Notes: a model not told the origin generated them from the letters alone. A DNA stretch of 64,000 nucleotides from Motiliproteus sediminis (GCF_017912535.1 NZ_JAERQK010000003.1:310001-374000); one strand, 5' to 3'; shown: positions 1 through 8,367, counted from the first letter of the stretch. Numbers and translations are program-made.

Positions 1-496
1 TGCCGTGCTGGTCGTCGTGGAACACGGGAATGTTCATCCGCTCGCGGCACTTGGCCTCGACGATAAAGCACTCCGGCGCTTTGATATCTTCAAGGTTGAT
101 ACCGCCGAAGGTGGGCTCCAGGGCGCAGACGATATCAACCAGCTTGTCGACGTCGTTTTCTGCCACTTCAATGTCGAACACGTCGATATTGGCAAATTTC
201 TTGAACAGTACCGCTTTGCCTTCCATCACCGGTTTGGAGGCTAGCGGACCGATATTACCCAGCCCCAGTACCGCGGTGCCGTTACTGATCACGCCCACCA
301 GATTGCCGCGGGCTGTCATCCGGGCGGCTTCGTTGACATCCTCGACGATCGCTTCACAAGCGTAAGCGACACCCGGGGAATAGGCGCGGGACAGGTCGCG
401 CTTGTTGGACAGCGGTGTGGTGGGTTGGATGCAGAGCTTACCGGGCGTCGGCTCGGCATGATAGCGCAGGGCGCTCTCTTTAAAGTTGTCGGTCAT
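1..496 (-). CDS. maeB: NADP-type malic enzyme, MaeB-like (C-terminus cut by window edge)
   Basis: The N-terminal 165 residues of a malic enzyme, which decarboxylates malate oxidatively to pyruvate. The translation from the ATG at 496 follows E. coli MaeB closely: [12 protein letters not shown], the [12 protein letters not shown] segment with the catalytic Tyr, [32 protein letters not shown] with the catalytic Lys region, [19 protein letters not shown] and finally HDDQHG at the edge. Whether the phosphotransacetylase-like C-terminal half of MaeB follows cannot be seen. The neighbouring malate synthase also handles malate, so the two genes sit at the pyruvate/glyoxylate end of the C4 pathway. 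The closest alternative is the NAD-linked MaeA family, whose N-terminus is different. Confidence 0.95.
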   Translation of the reverse strand, partial: MTDNFKESALRYHAEPTPGKLCIQPTTPLSNKRDLSRAYSPGVAYACEAIVEDVNEAARMTARGNLVGVISNGTAVLGLGNIGPLASKPVMEGKAVLFKKFANIDVFDIEVAENDVDKLVDIVCALEPTFGGINLEDIKAPECFIVEAKCRERMNIPVFHDDQHG

Positions 497-630
497 GCGA
501 CGGGTCCTTCTTGTTCGACAATCAGAATACGTGAGGCTGGCGACGGACTGTGAAAGTGATCGCCAGGTAAGGAATGCGTTTTCTCAATCCCACCAGTCTA
601 CAGGATGGCAACGGCTAAGTGCAGAGAGAA

Positions 631-661
631 TAAAGGCCGCTAGGGGTAACCCTAGCGGCCT
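631..661 (-). terminator. Rho-independent terminator of glcB
   Basis: A perfect 12-bp inverted repeat (634-645 against 650-661, stem AGGCCGCTAGGG) with a GTAA loop lies 29 nt after the glcB stop codon. Read on the minus strand the stem is followed by TTTATT, so it fits an intrinsic terminator for glcB upstream of the same-strand malic enzyme gene. Confidence 0.85.
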
Positions 662-689
662 AATCCTTTTGGCCCAAGCCAGAGGTCGG

Positions 690-2864
690 TTATTGTGCTT
701 TCACCGCCTGGCGGTGGGCGTGCAGCAGCGGCTCGGTGTAGCCGCTGGGCTGTTCGCAGCCCTTGAACACCAGATCGCAGGCGGCTTCGAAGGCGATGCC
801 GTCAAAAGCCGGGGCCATCGGCCGGTAGCGCGGGTCGCCGGCGTTCTGGTCGTCAACCACCAGCGCCATCTTCTTCAGCGACGCCAGCACCTGCTCTTTG
901 GTACAGATACCGTGACGAATCCAGTTGGCCAGGTGCTGGCTGGAGATTCGCAGCGTGGCACGGTCTTCCATCAGTCCCACGTTGTTGATGTCCGGGACCT
1001 TGGAACAGCCGACACCCTGATCGACCCAGCGTACTACATAGCCGAGGATTCCCTGGGCGTTGTTGTCGAGTTCCTTCTGGATCTCCTCTGCCGTCAGTTG
1101 CTGATCGCCCAGCAGCGGGATGGTGAGAATGTCGTCGACGCTGGCGCGGGCGCGGGTCTTGAGTTCCTCCTGCCGGGTCGGCACGCTGACCTTGTGGTAG
1201 TGCAGAGCGTGCAGGGTGGCGGCGGTGGGAGAGGGTACCCAGGCCGTGTTGGCGCCGGCCATGGGGTGGCCGATCTTGGCTTCCATCATGTCGGCCATGT
1301 TGTCCGGAATGGGCCACATCCCCTTGCCGATCTGAGCGCGCCCCGGTAGTCCGCACTGCAGCCCGATATCGACGTTCTGATCTTCATAGGCGAGGATCCA
1401 GGCCATGGTCTTGAGCTTGCCTTTGGGTGCGAAGGGGCCCGCTTCCATGCTGGTATGGATCTCGTCGCCGGTGCGGTCCAGGAAGCCGGTATTGATGAAT
1501 ACTACCCGTTCGCTGGCAGCGCGGATGCACTCCTTCAGGTTGACCGAGGTGCGACGCTCCTCATCCATGATCCCCACCTTGATAGTGTTGCGTGGCAGGC
1601 CCAGCGCATCTTCGACCCGACCAAAGAGTTCGACGGTGAAGGCGACCTCCTCCGGGCCGTGCATCTTCGGCTTGACGATGTTGACGCTGCCGGCACTGGA
1701 ATTGCGGATCGACTTGCCATTGAGGCTGCCGTTGCCCTTGAGGTCATGCATGGCGATACAGACGGTAAACATGGCGTCCATGATCCCTTCTGGAATCTCG
1801 TTGCCATCCTTGTCGATGATCGCCGGATTGGTCATCAAGTGACCCACGTTGCGGATAAACAGCATGGAGCGTCCCTTGAGGGTCAGCTCGCCGCCGTCCG
1901 GCGTGGTGTATTCGCGATCGGGGTTGAGCGCGCGGGTGATGCTGTTGCCGTTCTTGACCAAGGTTTCCTGAAGGTCACCCTTCATCAGGCCGAGCCAGTT
2001 GCCATAAGCCTGCGCCTTGTCCTCGGCATCCACTGCGGCGACCGAGTCCTCGCAGTCCATGATGGTGGTCAGCGCGGCTTCTACCAGAACATCTTTGATA
2101 TTGGCGGGATCATCTTTGCCGATCGGGTGGCTGGCATCGAACTGCACTTCGAGGTGCAGGTTATGGTGTTTGAGTAGCAGGGCACTGGGCTTGGAGGCAT
2201 CACCCTGGTAGCCAGCCAGTTGGGTGTTGTCAGCCAGTTCGCTGGTGCCGCCGTCGTTCAGTGTCACCAGCAGGCGACCATCGATAATGGCATAACCGGC
2301 GCTGTTCTTGTGGCTGCCGGCCGCCAGCGGTGCGGCCTGATCCAGCAGGTCACGGGCGTACTCGACCACTTTGGCGCCGCGTACCGGGTTGTATGCGGCG
2401 GTGCGCTCGGCGCCACCGGTTTCCGGCAGTACGTCGGTGCCGTAAAGGGCGTCGTACAGGCTCCCCCAGCGCGCATTGGCAGCGTTGAGGGCGAAGCGGG
2501 CGTTCATGATCGGTACTACCAGTTGTGGACCGGCCTGGTCGGCAATCTCGGGTTCCACGTTATCGGTGGTGATCTTGAAGTCGGGTCCTTCCGGGACCAG
2601 ATAGCCAATCTCTTGCAAGAAGGCTTTGTAGGCAGCGAAGTCCCCCGCGCCGTTGTCGCGGTGCCACTGGTCGATCTGGGCCTGCAGCTGGTCGCGTTTG
2701 GCGAGCAGGGCGCGGTTTTTGGGAGCCAGGTCGTTGATAATAGCTTCCAGTCCGCTCCAGAACTGGTCGGCGCTGACGCCGGTGTCGGGCAGGATGTGGT
2801 TAACCAGCAGATCGTGAAGCGTGTTGGCGATCTGCAAGCCGCCGATCTGAGTGCGTGCGGTCAT
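690..2864 (-). CDS. glcB: Malate synthase G
   Basis: Malate synthase of the monomeric G type (724 residues; E. coli GlcB has 723). It condenses glyoxylate with acetyl-CoA to malate and CoA in the cytoplasm. The arginine that binds glyoxylate falls at residue 338 (LFIRNVGHL), the same number as in E. coli GlcB, and the TIM-barrel motifs [16 protein letters not shown] and [18 protein letters not shown] are intact. The start is the ATG at 2864, 8 nt after a GAGG. A LysR-type regulator lies directly upstream on the same strand, and no glc oxidase genes are present, so the glyoxylate source is not indicated by the context. Terminated by the hairpin at 631-661. Confidence 0.98.
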   Translation of the reverse strand: MTARTQIGGLQIANTLHDLLVNHILPDTGVSADQFWSGLEAIINDLAPKNRALLAKRDQLQAQIDQWHRDNGAGDFAAYKAFLQEIGYLVPEGPDFKITTDNVEPEIADQAGPQLVVPIMNARFALNAANARWGSLYDALYGTDVLPETGGAERTAAYNPVRGAKVVEYARDLLDQAAPLAAGSHKNSAGYAIIDGRLLVTLNDGGTSELADNTQLAGYQGDASKPSALLLKHHNLHLEVQFDASHPIGKDDPANIKDVLVEAALTTIMDCEDSVAAVDAEDKAQAYGNWLGLMKGDLQETLVKNGNSITRALNPDREYTTPDGGELTLKGRSMLFIRNVGHLMTNPAIIDKDGNEIPEGIMDAMFTVCIAMHDLKGNGSLNGKSIRNSSAGSVNIVKPKMHGPEEVAFTVELFGRVEDALGLPRNTIKVGIMDEERRTSVNLKECIRAASERVVFINTGFLDRTGDEIHTSMEAGPFAPKGKLKTMAWILAYEDQNVDIGLQCGLPGRAQIGKGMWPIPDNMADMMEAKIGHPMAGANTAWVPSPTAATLHALHYHKVSVPTRQEELKTRARASVDDILTIPLLGDQQLTAEEIQKELDNNAQGILGYVVRWVDQGVGCSKVPDINNVGLMEDRATLRISSQHLANWIRHGICTKEQVLASLKKMALVVDDQNAGDPRYRPMAPAFDGIAFEAACDLVFKGCEQPSGYTEPLLHAHRQAVKAQ

Positions 2865-2961
2865 AGTATGGGCCTCAAAGCTGTGCCGCCCCCGGAGGGA
2901 CGTTCCCTAAGTAGACAGAAGATAAGGTGAATCCATTCTAAAGCGAGGGACCAGAATTTAT

Positions 2962-2970
2962 CTAATTTAT
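2962..2970. promoter_or_regulatory. AT-rich motif shared by glcB and lysR promoters (copy 1)
   Basis: CTAATTTAT, about 100 bp upstream of the glcB start and overlapping a short direct repeat of ATTTATC. The exact reverse complement occurs at 3991-3999 upstream of the LysR gene. It is a candidate half-site for that regulator, by inference only; AT-rich 9-mers do recur by chance. Confidence 0.3.
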
Positions 2971-3017
2971 CGTTATTATGCTCACTATTCGTTTGCTGAA
3001 TGCTTTTCGGTGTGCGC

Positions 3018-3965
3018 TCAGCTGTCGCTGGGCATGGTTGCCGCCACTTCACTGATCAACTGGCGCAGCCACTGATGGCCAGAGTTGTGCTGCAATAGCG
3101 GGCTCCAGGCCATCTTAAGATCAAAGGGATCAATATCAAAGGGGGGCTTGCGAATTACCACGGAGGGGCTGTTCTTGAGCAGGTTGGCTGCGCGGGACGG
3201 CAGGGTCACTACCAGGTCGCGTCCTTCGGCCAGAATCATGGCCGCTGTGTAGTGGCGGGTGAACACCGTGATGTTGCGCTTCTTACCCAGGCGGTTGAGC
3301 GCTTCGTCGACCCAGCCCAGACGCTGCACATCCTGTGGATTGATGCCTACGCCAACTCCCCAGCCGGTTTTACTTACCCAAACATGGTGGGCGCCCAGAT
3401 AAGCATCGAGATCGAAGTTATCAAGAATGGGATTATCGCGGCTGATGACGCAGGAAAAGGTATCGCTCCAGATGCTTTTTTGATGAAACGACTGCGGCAT
3501 GGAATCGAAGCGGTTGATCACCATGTCTACCTTGCCCTGCTCGACGTCGAGAAAACTGACGTCGCTGGGGGTCATGATATCGAGGGTGGTGTTGGGTGCT
3601 TCGACCCGCAGGCGGCTGAGTACCTGCGGCAGCAGTGTCGATTCGGCATAGTCGCTGGCCATCACTCGAAATACCCGGTCAGAGGTGGCGGCATCGAAGG
3701 GTACCTGTGGCTGAATTGCCTTTTCCAGTTGCGCCAGTGCTTCCCTCACCACGGGTTGCAACTCCAGCGCGCGCTCGGTCGGAGTCATGCCATCGCTGGT
3801 TCGCACCAGCAGCGGGTCTTCAAACAGGTCGCGCAGACGACGCAGACCGTTACTCATCGCCGGTTGGCTCAATCCCAACTGGCTGGCCGACTTGGTGACG
3901 TTGCGCTCGCGCAGCAACACATCCAGGTAAACCAGTAGATTCAAATCGATACGATCAATATTCAT
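3018..3965 (-). CDS. LysR-family transcriptional regulator
   Basis: A full-length LysR-type regulator (315 residues). Residues 1-60 form the winged helix-turn-helix (NLLVYLDVLLRERNVTKSAS then LSQPAMSNGLRRLRDLFEDPLLVR), followed by the periplasmic-binding-protein-like effector domain from about residue 90. The start is the ATG at 3965. It lies 150 bp upstream of glcB on the same strand, and both promoters share CTAATTTAT/ATAAATTAG, so control of glcB and of its own promoter is a reasonable inference. The effector is unknown; glyoxylate, glycolate or an acyl-CoA-derived signal would fit the neighbourhood. The head sequence (DLNLLVYLDVLLRERNVT) resembles the NodD/LeuO/PcaQ-like branch more than CysB. 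Confidence 0.93.
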   Translation of the reverse strand: MNIDRIDLNLLVYLDVLLRERNVTKSASQLGLSQPAMSNGLRRLRDLFEDPLLVRTSDGMTPTERALELQPVVREALAQLEKAIQPQVPFDAATSDRVFRVMASDYAESTLLPQVLSRLRVEAPNTTLDIMTPSDVSFLDVEQGKVDMVINRFDSMPQSFHQKSIWSDTFSCVISRDNPILDNFDLDAYLGAHHVWVSKTGWGVGVGINPQDVQRLGWVDEALNRLGKKRNITVFTRHYTAAMILAEGRDLVVTLPSRAANLLKNSPSVVIRKPPFDIDPFDLKMAWSPLLQHNSGHQWLRQLISEVAATMPSDS

Positions 3966-3990
3966 AGGAATGATGACGAAAATAGAAACT

Positions 3991-3999
3991 ATAAATTAG
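3991..3999. promoter_or_regulatory. AT-rich motif shared by glcB and lysR promoters (copy 2)
   Basis: ATAAATTAG, 26-34 bp upstream of the LysR start codon. It is the inverse of the motif at 2962-2970. Its position over the likely promoter or leader would suit autorepression. Confidence 0.28.
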
Positions 4000-4084
4000 G
4001 GAAATTATTTCAGGCTGGTTACTCTCTGTCTACACCATCGCGTTCACTGCTCTGATGGACGACGACCCGGCAGAGCAGATCGTC

Positions 4085-4184
4085 TGAGTTGCAATTGGTG
4101 CATCCCCTCGCCGGTAGTTCGACTACCGGTTCCGCGACAGGTCCAGAGTCGCCGGATTCAGCCTCGCTTTGCGAGGCTTTTTTT
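4085..4184 (+). ncRNA. Candidate small RNA ending in a strong terminator
   Basis: This piece of the non-coding stretch carries two hairpins: CCGGTAG-TTCGA-CTACCGG (4111-4129) and the terminator at 4160-4184. No coding gene on the plus strand precedes them, so the terminator has no obvious client other than a short untranslated transcript. The 5' end is a guess; no clear sigma-70 promoter was identified. It does not fold as a tRNA. Alternatives are the remains of a lost gene or a bidirectional structure. Confidence 0.35.
4160..4184 (+). terminator. Intrinsic terminator
   Basis: GCCTCGC-TTT-GCGAGGC followed by seven T residues on the plus strand. The nearest upstream gene (LysR) reads the other way, so this terminator belongs to an unannotated transcript. 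Confidence 0.8.
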
Positions 4185-4324
4185 CGTCTAGTTGATCACG
4201 ATGTGGTTAGACTTTGGTCTAGGGTTTGTTCTGTCTATCGACCTCTGTTTCTGCCTTCGTGGCGTCCGGCAAAACGGCACGAGGGCTGTCGCTATAAGGG
4301 CTGCAGATAGCTATGCACAGAAGG

Positions 4325-4333
4325 TGTGGATAA
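4325..4333 (-). other. DnaA box (perfect)
   Basis: TGTGGATAA, the complement of the consensus TTATCCACA. A second perfect copy lies in the other long intergenic region at 16649-16657. Confidence 0.5.
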
Positions 4334-4566
4334 GTCTGTGAGTCAGTTTTGAAAAGATGCCTGAAAGCGCGATAGATAGCCCGCTAGCGACAATCTGGTT
4401 AAAAAATAACCAATCTAAAAAGCATGTTTAATTACAACGGAGTAGTTGTTGTCAATGGTGTTTTTAAGGAAGTTTTCCGGTTTGTGTGACGATAGGGTGT
4501 CGAAAGCGTTAAAGAAACTCAGCATGTGTATAAAAAGTCACTACATGGGGGCGGAGCAGGGCAGTT

Positions 4567-4581
4567 TAGGATTTATTCCTA
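4567..4581. promoter_or_regulatory. 15-bp palindrome TAGGA-N5-TCCTA (copy 1)
   Basis: TAGGATTTATTCCTA, immediately before the FNR/Anr-like box and about 95 bp upstream of the small-protein start. The same architecture with a different centre (TAGGAAATATTCCTA) is found at 16382-16396 ahead of the Csr/Rsm-type RNA. Likely a dimeric operator; the regulator is unknown. Confidence 0.5.
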
Positions 4582-4582
4582 T

Positions 4583-4596
4583 TTGATATATATCAC
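4583..4596 (+). promoter_or_regulatory. FNR/Anr-like box
   Basis: TTGAT-ATAT-ATCAC matches the FNR/Anr consensus TTGAT-N4-ATCAA at nine of ten positions. Its centre is about 80 bp upstream of the ATG at 4669. With the usual -41.5 spacing, transcription would start near 4631 and leave a leader of about 38 nt. This suggests induction of the downstream small gene under low oxygen. Confidence 0.55.
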
Positions 4597-4668
4597 CTCG
4601 GCTTTAGTCTTGAGAAGCTGTCATTTTGTTGTGTTAGCCGTTTGCTTTTTCAGTCAGGGAAGACAACC

Positions 4669-4884
4669 ATGACTCATTACACTCAGGAATATGAGCGCCT
4701 GCTGTTTGAGCTTCAGCATCTTCGCTGGCGAGCGCAGAACTACGGCTACAGCGCCGCCCAATTGGAACAGGATATTGGTCGGCTGCAGGACCACCTGGCG
4801 AATGCTGATCCGGCTCAGCGGGCCTCCCTGAGCCGCTTGCTGGACAACTTTCGCAGTGCCGTGTGCGCGGAGTTGGCTTCCTGA
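4669..4884 (+). CDS. Small hypothetical protein (71 aa)
   Basis: I do not recognise the family. The start is the ATG at 4669, preceded by GGGA with good spacing; earlier in-frame starts lack a ribosome site. The product is hydrophilic and mostly helical: MTHYTQEYERLLFELQHLRW, then heptad-like AQLEQDIGRLQDHLANADP and ASLSRLLDNFRSAVCAELA. There is no signal peptide or membrane segment, so it is probably cytoplasmic and may self-associate through its helices. Its regulatory region is out of proportion to its size, with an FNR/Anr-like box and the TAGGA-N5-TCCTA palindrome directly upstream. The next gene, the response regulator at 4965, follows after 80 bp on the same strand. Confidence 0.75.
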   Translation: MTHYTQEYERLLFELQHLRWRAQNYGYSAAQLEQDIGRLQDHLANADPAQRASLSRLLDNFRSAVCAELAS

Positions 4885-4964
4885 CCCTGACAGGGCCGTT
4901 GTGCGTTGTTACCCCCTTCCCGATAGGCTACCTTTAGCGCTTTGTTTGCAAGCGGAGTAAGCCG

Positions 4965-5663
4965 TTGCCTGCCTTAATTGCAGTAGTCGAAGATGATCCA
5001 GATCAGCGCCATAACTATGGAGAGGCCCTGCGCCGGCGCGGCTATCGGATTGCTGCGTATGCTGATCGCGTGACTGCGCGTGCAGGTCTGCTGCAGCACA
5101 AGCCCGATCTGGTACTCCTTGACGTCATGCTGGGTGATGAAGCCGATGCCGGCTTTGAGCTGTGTGCGGATCTGCTTGGCAGCTACCCGGAGCTGCCGGT
5201 TATTTTTCTCAGCTCCCGCAGCGATGAGATTGATCAGGTGTTTGGTCTGCGTCTCGGGGCGTGGGACTATCAAACCAAGCCGGTTTCGCTGACTCTGCTG
5301 GTTGAGCGGGTCGGCGCGCTGCTCAAGGCTGCCAAGCGCCGTGCGCTAACGCCCGCAGTCGACGCTCCCTCTCCGCAGGGGTTGCAGTTGGATCGGGATC
5401 GGGTAGCGGTCAAATGGCAGGGGGTTGATGTACCGCTGACGGTGACCGAATGCAACCTGCTGGCAGAGATTGTCGCCCGCGCCGGGGTGGTGACCACGTA
5501 CGACGAGTTGGCGGCCGTTACCCGTCAAACCTGTGTGACCAATAACACCCTTAATACCCATATCCGCCATATCCGGCGTAAGTTCGAACAGATCGACGCT
5601 CAATTCGCAGCGCTGGAAAACGTCTATGGTGCCGGCTACCGCTGGCGTGGAGATGGGTGCTGA
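4965..5663 (+). CDS. Response regulator, dedicated-sortase-system type
   Basis: An OmpR-like response regulator (232 residues): receiver domain at about 3-120 with the acidic pair in VVEDDPDQR, the phospho-acceptor Asp in VLLDVMLGDE and the Lys in YQTKPVS, then a winged-helix effector from about 140 (VTECNLLAEIVAR, NTLNTHIRHIRRKFEQID, VYGAGYRW). The start is TTG at 4965, 7 nt after GGAG. The kinase gene overlaps its stop as TGATG, so the two are translationally coupled. Sequence style and partner match the 'proteobacterial dedicated sortase system response regulator' family, which normally accompanies a marine-type sortase and its substrate; none is in this window. Confidence 0.88.
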   Translation: MPALIAVVEDDPDQRHNYGEALRRRGYRIAAYADRVTARAGLLQHKPDLVLLDVMLGDEADAGFELCADLLGSYPELPVIFLSSRSDEIDQVFGLRLGAWDYQTKPVSLTLLVERVGALLKAAKRRALTPAVDAPSPQGLQLDRDRVAVKWQGVDVPLTVTECNLLAEIVARAGVVTTYDELAAVTRQTCVTNNTLNTHIRHIRRKFEQIDAQFAALENVYGAGYRWRGDGC

Positions 5664-7639
5664 TGAGTCTGCGCAGAACCCTGCTGTGGCTCTGTTCCGG
5701 GTTGTTACTGCTGCCTTTCCTTGGTTATCACTATCTGCAGGACATGCAGCAGTTTCTGCTTCGCGGGCAGGAAAATGCCCAGCAGCTTACGGCGCAGGCG
5801 GTAGCCACGCTTCTGCAGCAGCGTGATGACCTGCTCGCCTCTTCGCCGCTGCCTGCCGATGAAGAGGCGTTGTACGCCTGGCCTACCGACCAGTACATGG
5901 TGCTGGACGGTTACGACGACGACTGGGACCCGCGCATCAGACCGATAGCGATCCCACCCCAACGGGGCGCTGACGGTAACGCTGGTTTCGCCATGCGCAT
6001 CCGGCTGGCGCAACGTGGGGCAACATTGTGGCTGATGGTGCAGGTTGACGATCCCACCCGGGTATTTCGCCACCCCGCGATCGCAGCGCTGGATAGCAGC
6101 GACCATCTGCGCCTGGCGCTGCGATACGGCGGTGCCGCGCAGCGATTGGTGATCGCTGCGGAAGCGATCGGACTCGCGGAAGTCTATGCTGCGGATCGCT
6201 TCTGGCGGCACCCGGTTGGCCCCGTCAAGGTGCCGCTACAGGCTAACTGGCAGGAGCGTGAGGGCGGTTATCAGGTAGAGATCGAGCTGCCCCTGGCTGC
6301 CTTGGCAGAGGACCCGCGAGTGTGGCTGGCGGCCGTGGATGTTGACAATAGTGTGGCGCGTACGCCCGGCGCGGTGCTGGCCAGCGGCAGCCATCGTGGG
6401 CGTGCGGTTCACTTGCATGCGCCGGAGCTGCAGCGGTTAATCGCGGGGTTGCGTCAATCCGGCCGCCATATTCGGGTGCTGGATCGGCAGGCGGTGGTTC
6501 GCGCGGTTTCCAACTTTCACAGCGCTACTCCGGGGCTGGAGCAGCGGGCCTCGGAGAGTGTGCACAAGGCGCTGGCCGGAAGCTCGGTAATCGACCGTTA
6601 CCGAAGCGCCGGGCAGGAGCGGATCCTGGCTGCCGAACCCATTAGAGGCGCTGGTGACGCGGTGATCGGGGTGGTGCTGGTTGAGGTTGCGACGCGGGAG
6701 ATTCTTGATCTTCAACGCACGACGTTGGTGAAAACCGCGGCTCTCACTGCGGCGGTGTTTGGGCTGATTATGTTGGGGTTGCTGTGGTTTGGTGCGCGGC
6801 TCACGCGGCGCATTCGTCAGCTGGGCTCTGCAACCCGAAAAAGCCTCGACGAGCGTGGCCGAGTTGTCAGCCCATTGCTACCGGAAGCGCAGCGGGGCAG
6901 TGACGAGCTGGGGCAGCTGGGAACCGAGATCAGTACCCTGCTTGGGCGACTGCAGCACTACACCTCTTACCTTGAGCGGATGCCACGAGCGTTGCGCCAT
7001 GAACTGAGTAATCCGCTCAATACCATCGGTACCTCGCTGCAGATGTTGCGTGACAGTTCGCTCGGCGATCATGAGCGACGTTATATCGACAGTGCGGAAC
7101 GTGGGGTGGAACGTCTCACCCTGATTCTGACTGCGCTGGCTGAGGCTACCAGCCTGGAGGAGGCGCTGCAGGAAGAGCGTCTGGAGCCGGTGGAGCTAAG
7201 TGGGCTGGTGCGGCGTTACATGCTGGATCACCGGGATCAGTATCGCCGCCACCGACTGGTGCTGGGGGGGCTGCCGCAGGAGGCCTGGACGCAGGCCAAC
7301 CCGCTGCGGCTGGAGCAGGCTCTGGACAAGCTGTTAGACAACGCCGCCGACTTTGCACCGGCCGGCAGCGAGGTTACCCTGAACCTGGAGCCGGGTGCCG
7401 ATAGCTGGCAACTCAGTCTGTTCAATCAGGGTGCGCCAATACCTGAAGGGCTGCAGAGTAGCCTGTTCGAGTCATTGGTGACCGGTCGCGGCGGTCAGGC
7501 CACTGACTGCCCGCATCTGGGAATGGGCCTGTATGTTGTTCGTCTGATCATCGAATCGGCCGGAGGCACCGTAGCGGCCAGTAATCGCGACAACGGCGTG
7601 GCGGTCGCACTGGCCTTACCGCGGATATTATCCCCTTAG
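5663..7639 (+). CDS. Sensor histidine kinase, dedicated-sortase-system type
   Basis: A membrane histidine kinase (658 residues from the ATG at 5663; GTG 5657 is an alternative). An N-terminal membrane anchor (about 7-24) is followed by a large periplasmic beta-rich region (about 70-260; YMVLDGYDDDWDP, WLMVQVDDPTRVF) that resembles the DOMON/CBM9-like ligand-binding fold. A second membrane segment (about 355-375) leads into a HAMP-like linker, the phospho-acceptor helix with His 446 (ALRHELSNPLNTIGTS) and an HATPase domain (LDNAADFAP, GMGLYVVRLI). This domain order is that of the dedicated-sortase-system kinases. The ligand may be a sugar or surface polymer, by inference. Its stop overlaps the convergent flavin reductase stop by 4 bp. 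Confidence 0.88.
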   Translation: MSLRRTLLWLCSGLLLLPFLGYHYLQDMQQFLLRGQENAQQLTAQAVATLLQQRDDLLASSPLPADEEALYAWPTDQYMVLDGYDDDWDPRIRPIAIPPQRGADGNAGFAMRIRLAQRGATLWLMVQVDDPTRVFRHPAIAALDSSDHLRLALRYGGAAQRLVIAAEAIGLAEVYAADRFWRHPVGPVKVPLQANWQEREGGYQVEIELPLAALAEDPRVWLAAVDVDNSVARTPGAVLASGSHRGRAVHLHAPELQRLIAGLRQSGRHIRVLDRQAVVRAVSNFHSATPGLEQRASESVHKALAGSSVIDRYRSAGQERILAAEPIRGAGDAVIGVVLVEVATREILDLQRTTLVKTAALTAAVFGLIMLGLLWFGARLTRRIRQLGSATRKSLDERGRVVSPLLPEAQRGSDELGQLGTEISTLLGRLQHYTSYLERMPRALRHELSNPLNTIGTSLQMLRDSSLGDHERRYIDSAERGVERLTLILTALAEATSLEEALQEERLEPVELSGLVRRYMLDHRDQYRRHRLVLGGLPQEAWTQANPLRLEQALDKLLDNAADFAPAGSEVTLNLEPGADSWQLSLFNQGAPIPEGLQSSLFESLVTGRGGQATDCPHLGMGLYVVRLIIESAGGTVAASNRDNGVAVALALPRILSP

Positions 7640-8250
7640 GCCGGACGCCGGCGCACCAGTACCTCGCCCGCCGCCATATACTCGGAAGCCCCTAATCGAC
7701 CAATCGGGTCGACCCGGCTGGCATCGACCTTGACCCGCCCTTTGGCATCTGTCACCACAACGCTGTCATCGATGTAGATCTGATTGGCCTTGCCCAGAAT
7801 CATCGCCTGGGGGGTGGCACCGATCTCATGAATTTCGTAAAGCTCGCAGGCGTACGCAATCCGGCTGCCCCTGATGCGCGGCACCGGGCTGCCGGGAAAG
7901 GGGTCGGTTTCCAGGCCGAGGTGCTCAAGTTCCGATTCGCCGGCCGGCAGCGTGATGGCGCTCTGGTTCATTGCATCCAGTTGCCCGGCGTGAGGAAGGT
8001 GAATCACGAACTGCTTGCGCGCTTCGATGTTGACGCGGGTGTCCTTGGGGGTGCCGTCCGGCTTCTTGCCCAGTGAGATCATTACCAGCGGTGGGTTGCT
8101 GGCGACCGCGTTGAAGTAAGAGAAGGGAGCCAGGTTGAGACTGCCGTTTTCGTTGCTCGACAACACCCAGGCGATAGGGCGAGGGATCAGTGTTTGAATC
8201 ATGGTGAAATACACCTGATCCGCGGGTAGCTGATTGAGATCGATCTGCAC
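7636..8250 (-). CDS. Flavin reductase family protein
   Basis: A split-barrel FMN-binding flavin reductase-like protein (204 residues). Recognisable segments are TLIPRPIAWVLSSNENGSLN, APFSYFNAVASNPPLVMISL and DTRVNIEARKQFVIHL, typical of the larger flavoprotein oxygenase/reductase family (DIM6/NTAB type). The likely start is GTG at 8250 because it follows AAAGGAG by 7 nt; a longer reading from 8316 has no ribosome site. The exact substrate is not predictable; related proteins are annotated only as flavin reductases. It is monocistronic, convergent with the sensor kinase. Confidence 0.88.
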   Translation of the reverse strand: MQIDLNQLPADQVYFTMIQTLIPRPIAWVLSSNENGSLNLAPFSYFNAVASNPPLVMISLGKKPDGTPKDTRVNIEARKQFVIHLPHAGQLDAMNQSAITLPAGESELEHLGLETDPFPGSPVPRIRGSRIAYACELYEIHEIGATPQAMILGKANQIYIDDSVVVTDAKGRVKVDASRVDPIGRLGASEYMAAGEVLVRRRPA

Positions 8251-8367
8251 AGTGGTTCTCCTTTGCTGAGAGGCTAATAGTAGCGAAGCAGTGGCGCTGA
8301 AGCATCGTTTTGTCACAGCGGTGCTATGCTTAGGCGGTACCGCCTTATTTAACCTCTGGAGTGATCT

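Larger units (their letters stand above)
4185..4668. other. Long regulatory leader region without genes
   Basis: AT-richer DNA upstream of the small protein at 4669. It holds a DnaA box (4325-4333), the inverted repeat GGTTA-AAAAA-TAACC (4397-4411), the hairpin ACAAC-GGAGTA-GTTGT (4434-4449), the palindrome at 4567-4581 and an FNR/Anr-like box at 4583-4596. I see no believable coding frame in it. Confidence 0.5.

Noticed and set aside
4085-4150. tRNA-like arm with a TTCGA loop
   Set aside because: The stem pairs as CCGGTAG/CTACCGG around a 5-nt loop; no 7-nt T-loop, anticodon arm or acceptor stem can be formed.
4089-4310. 73-codon open frame on the plus strand
   Set aside because: It runs through the hairpins and terminator at 4111-4184, has no ribosome site and no recognisable protein character.
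4434-4449. Hairpin ACAAC-GGAGTA-GTTGT as another CsrA-type site
   Set aside because: A single GGA hairpin without a terminator or further GGA motifs nearby is not enough for an RNA call.
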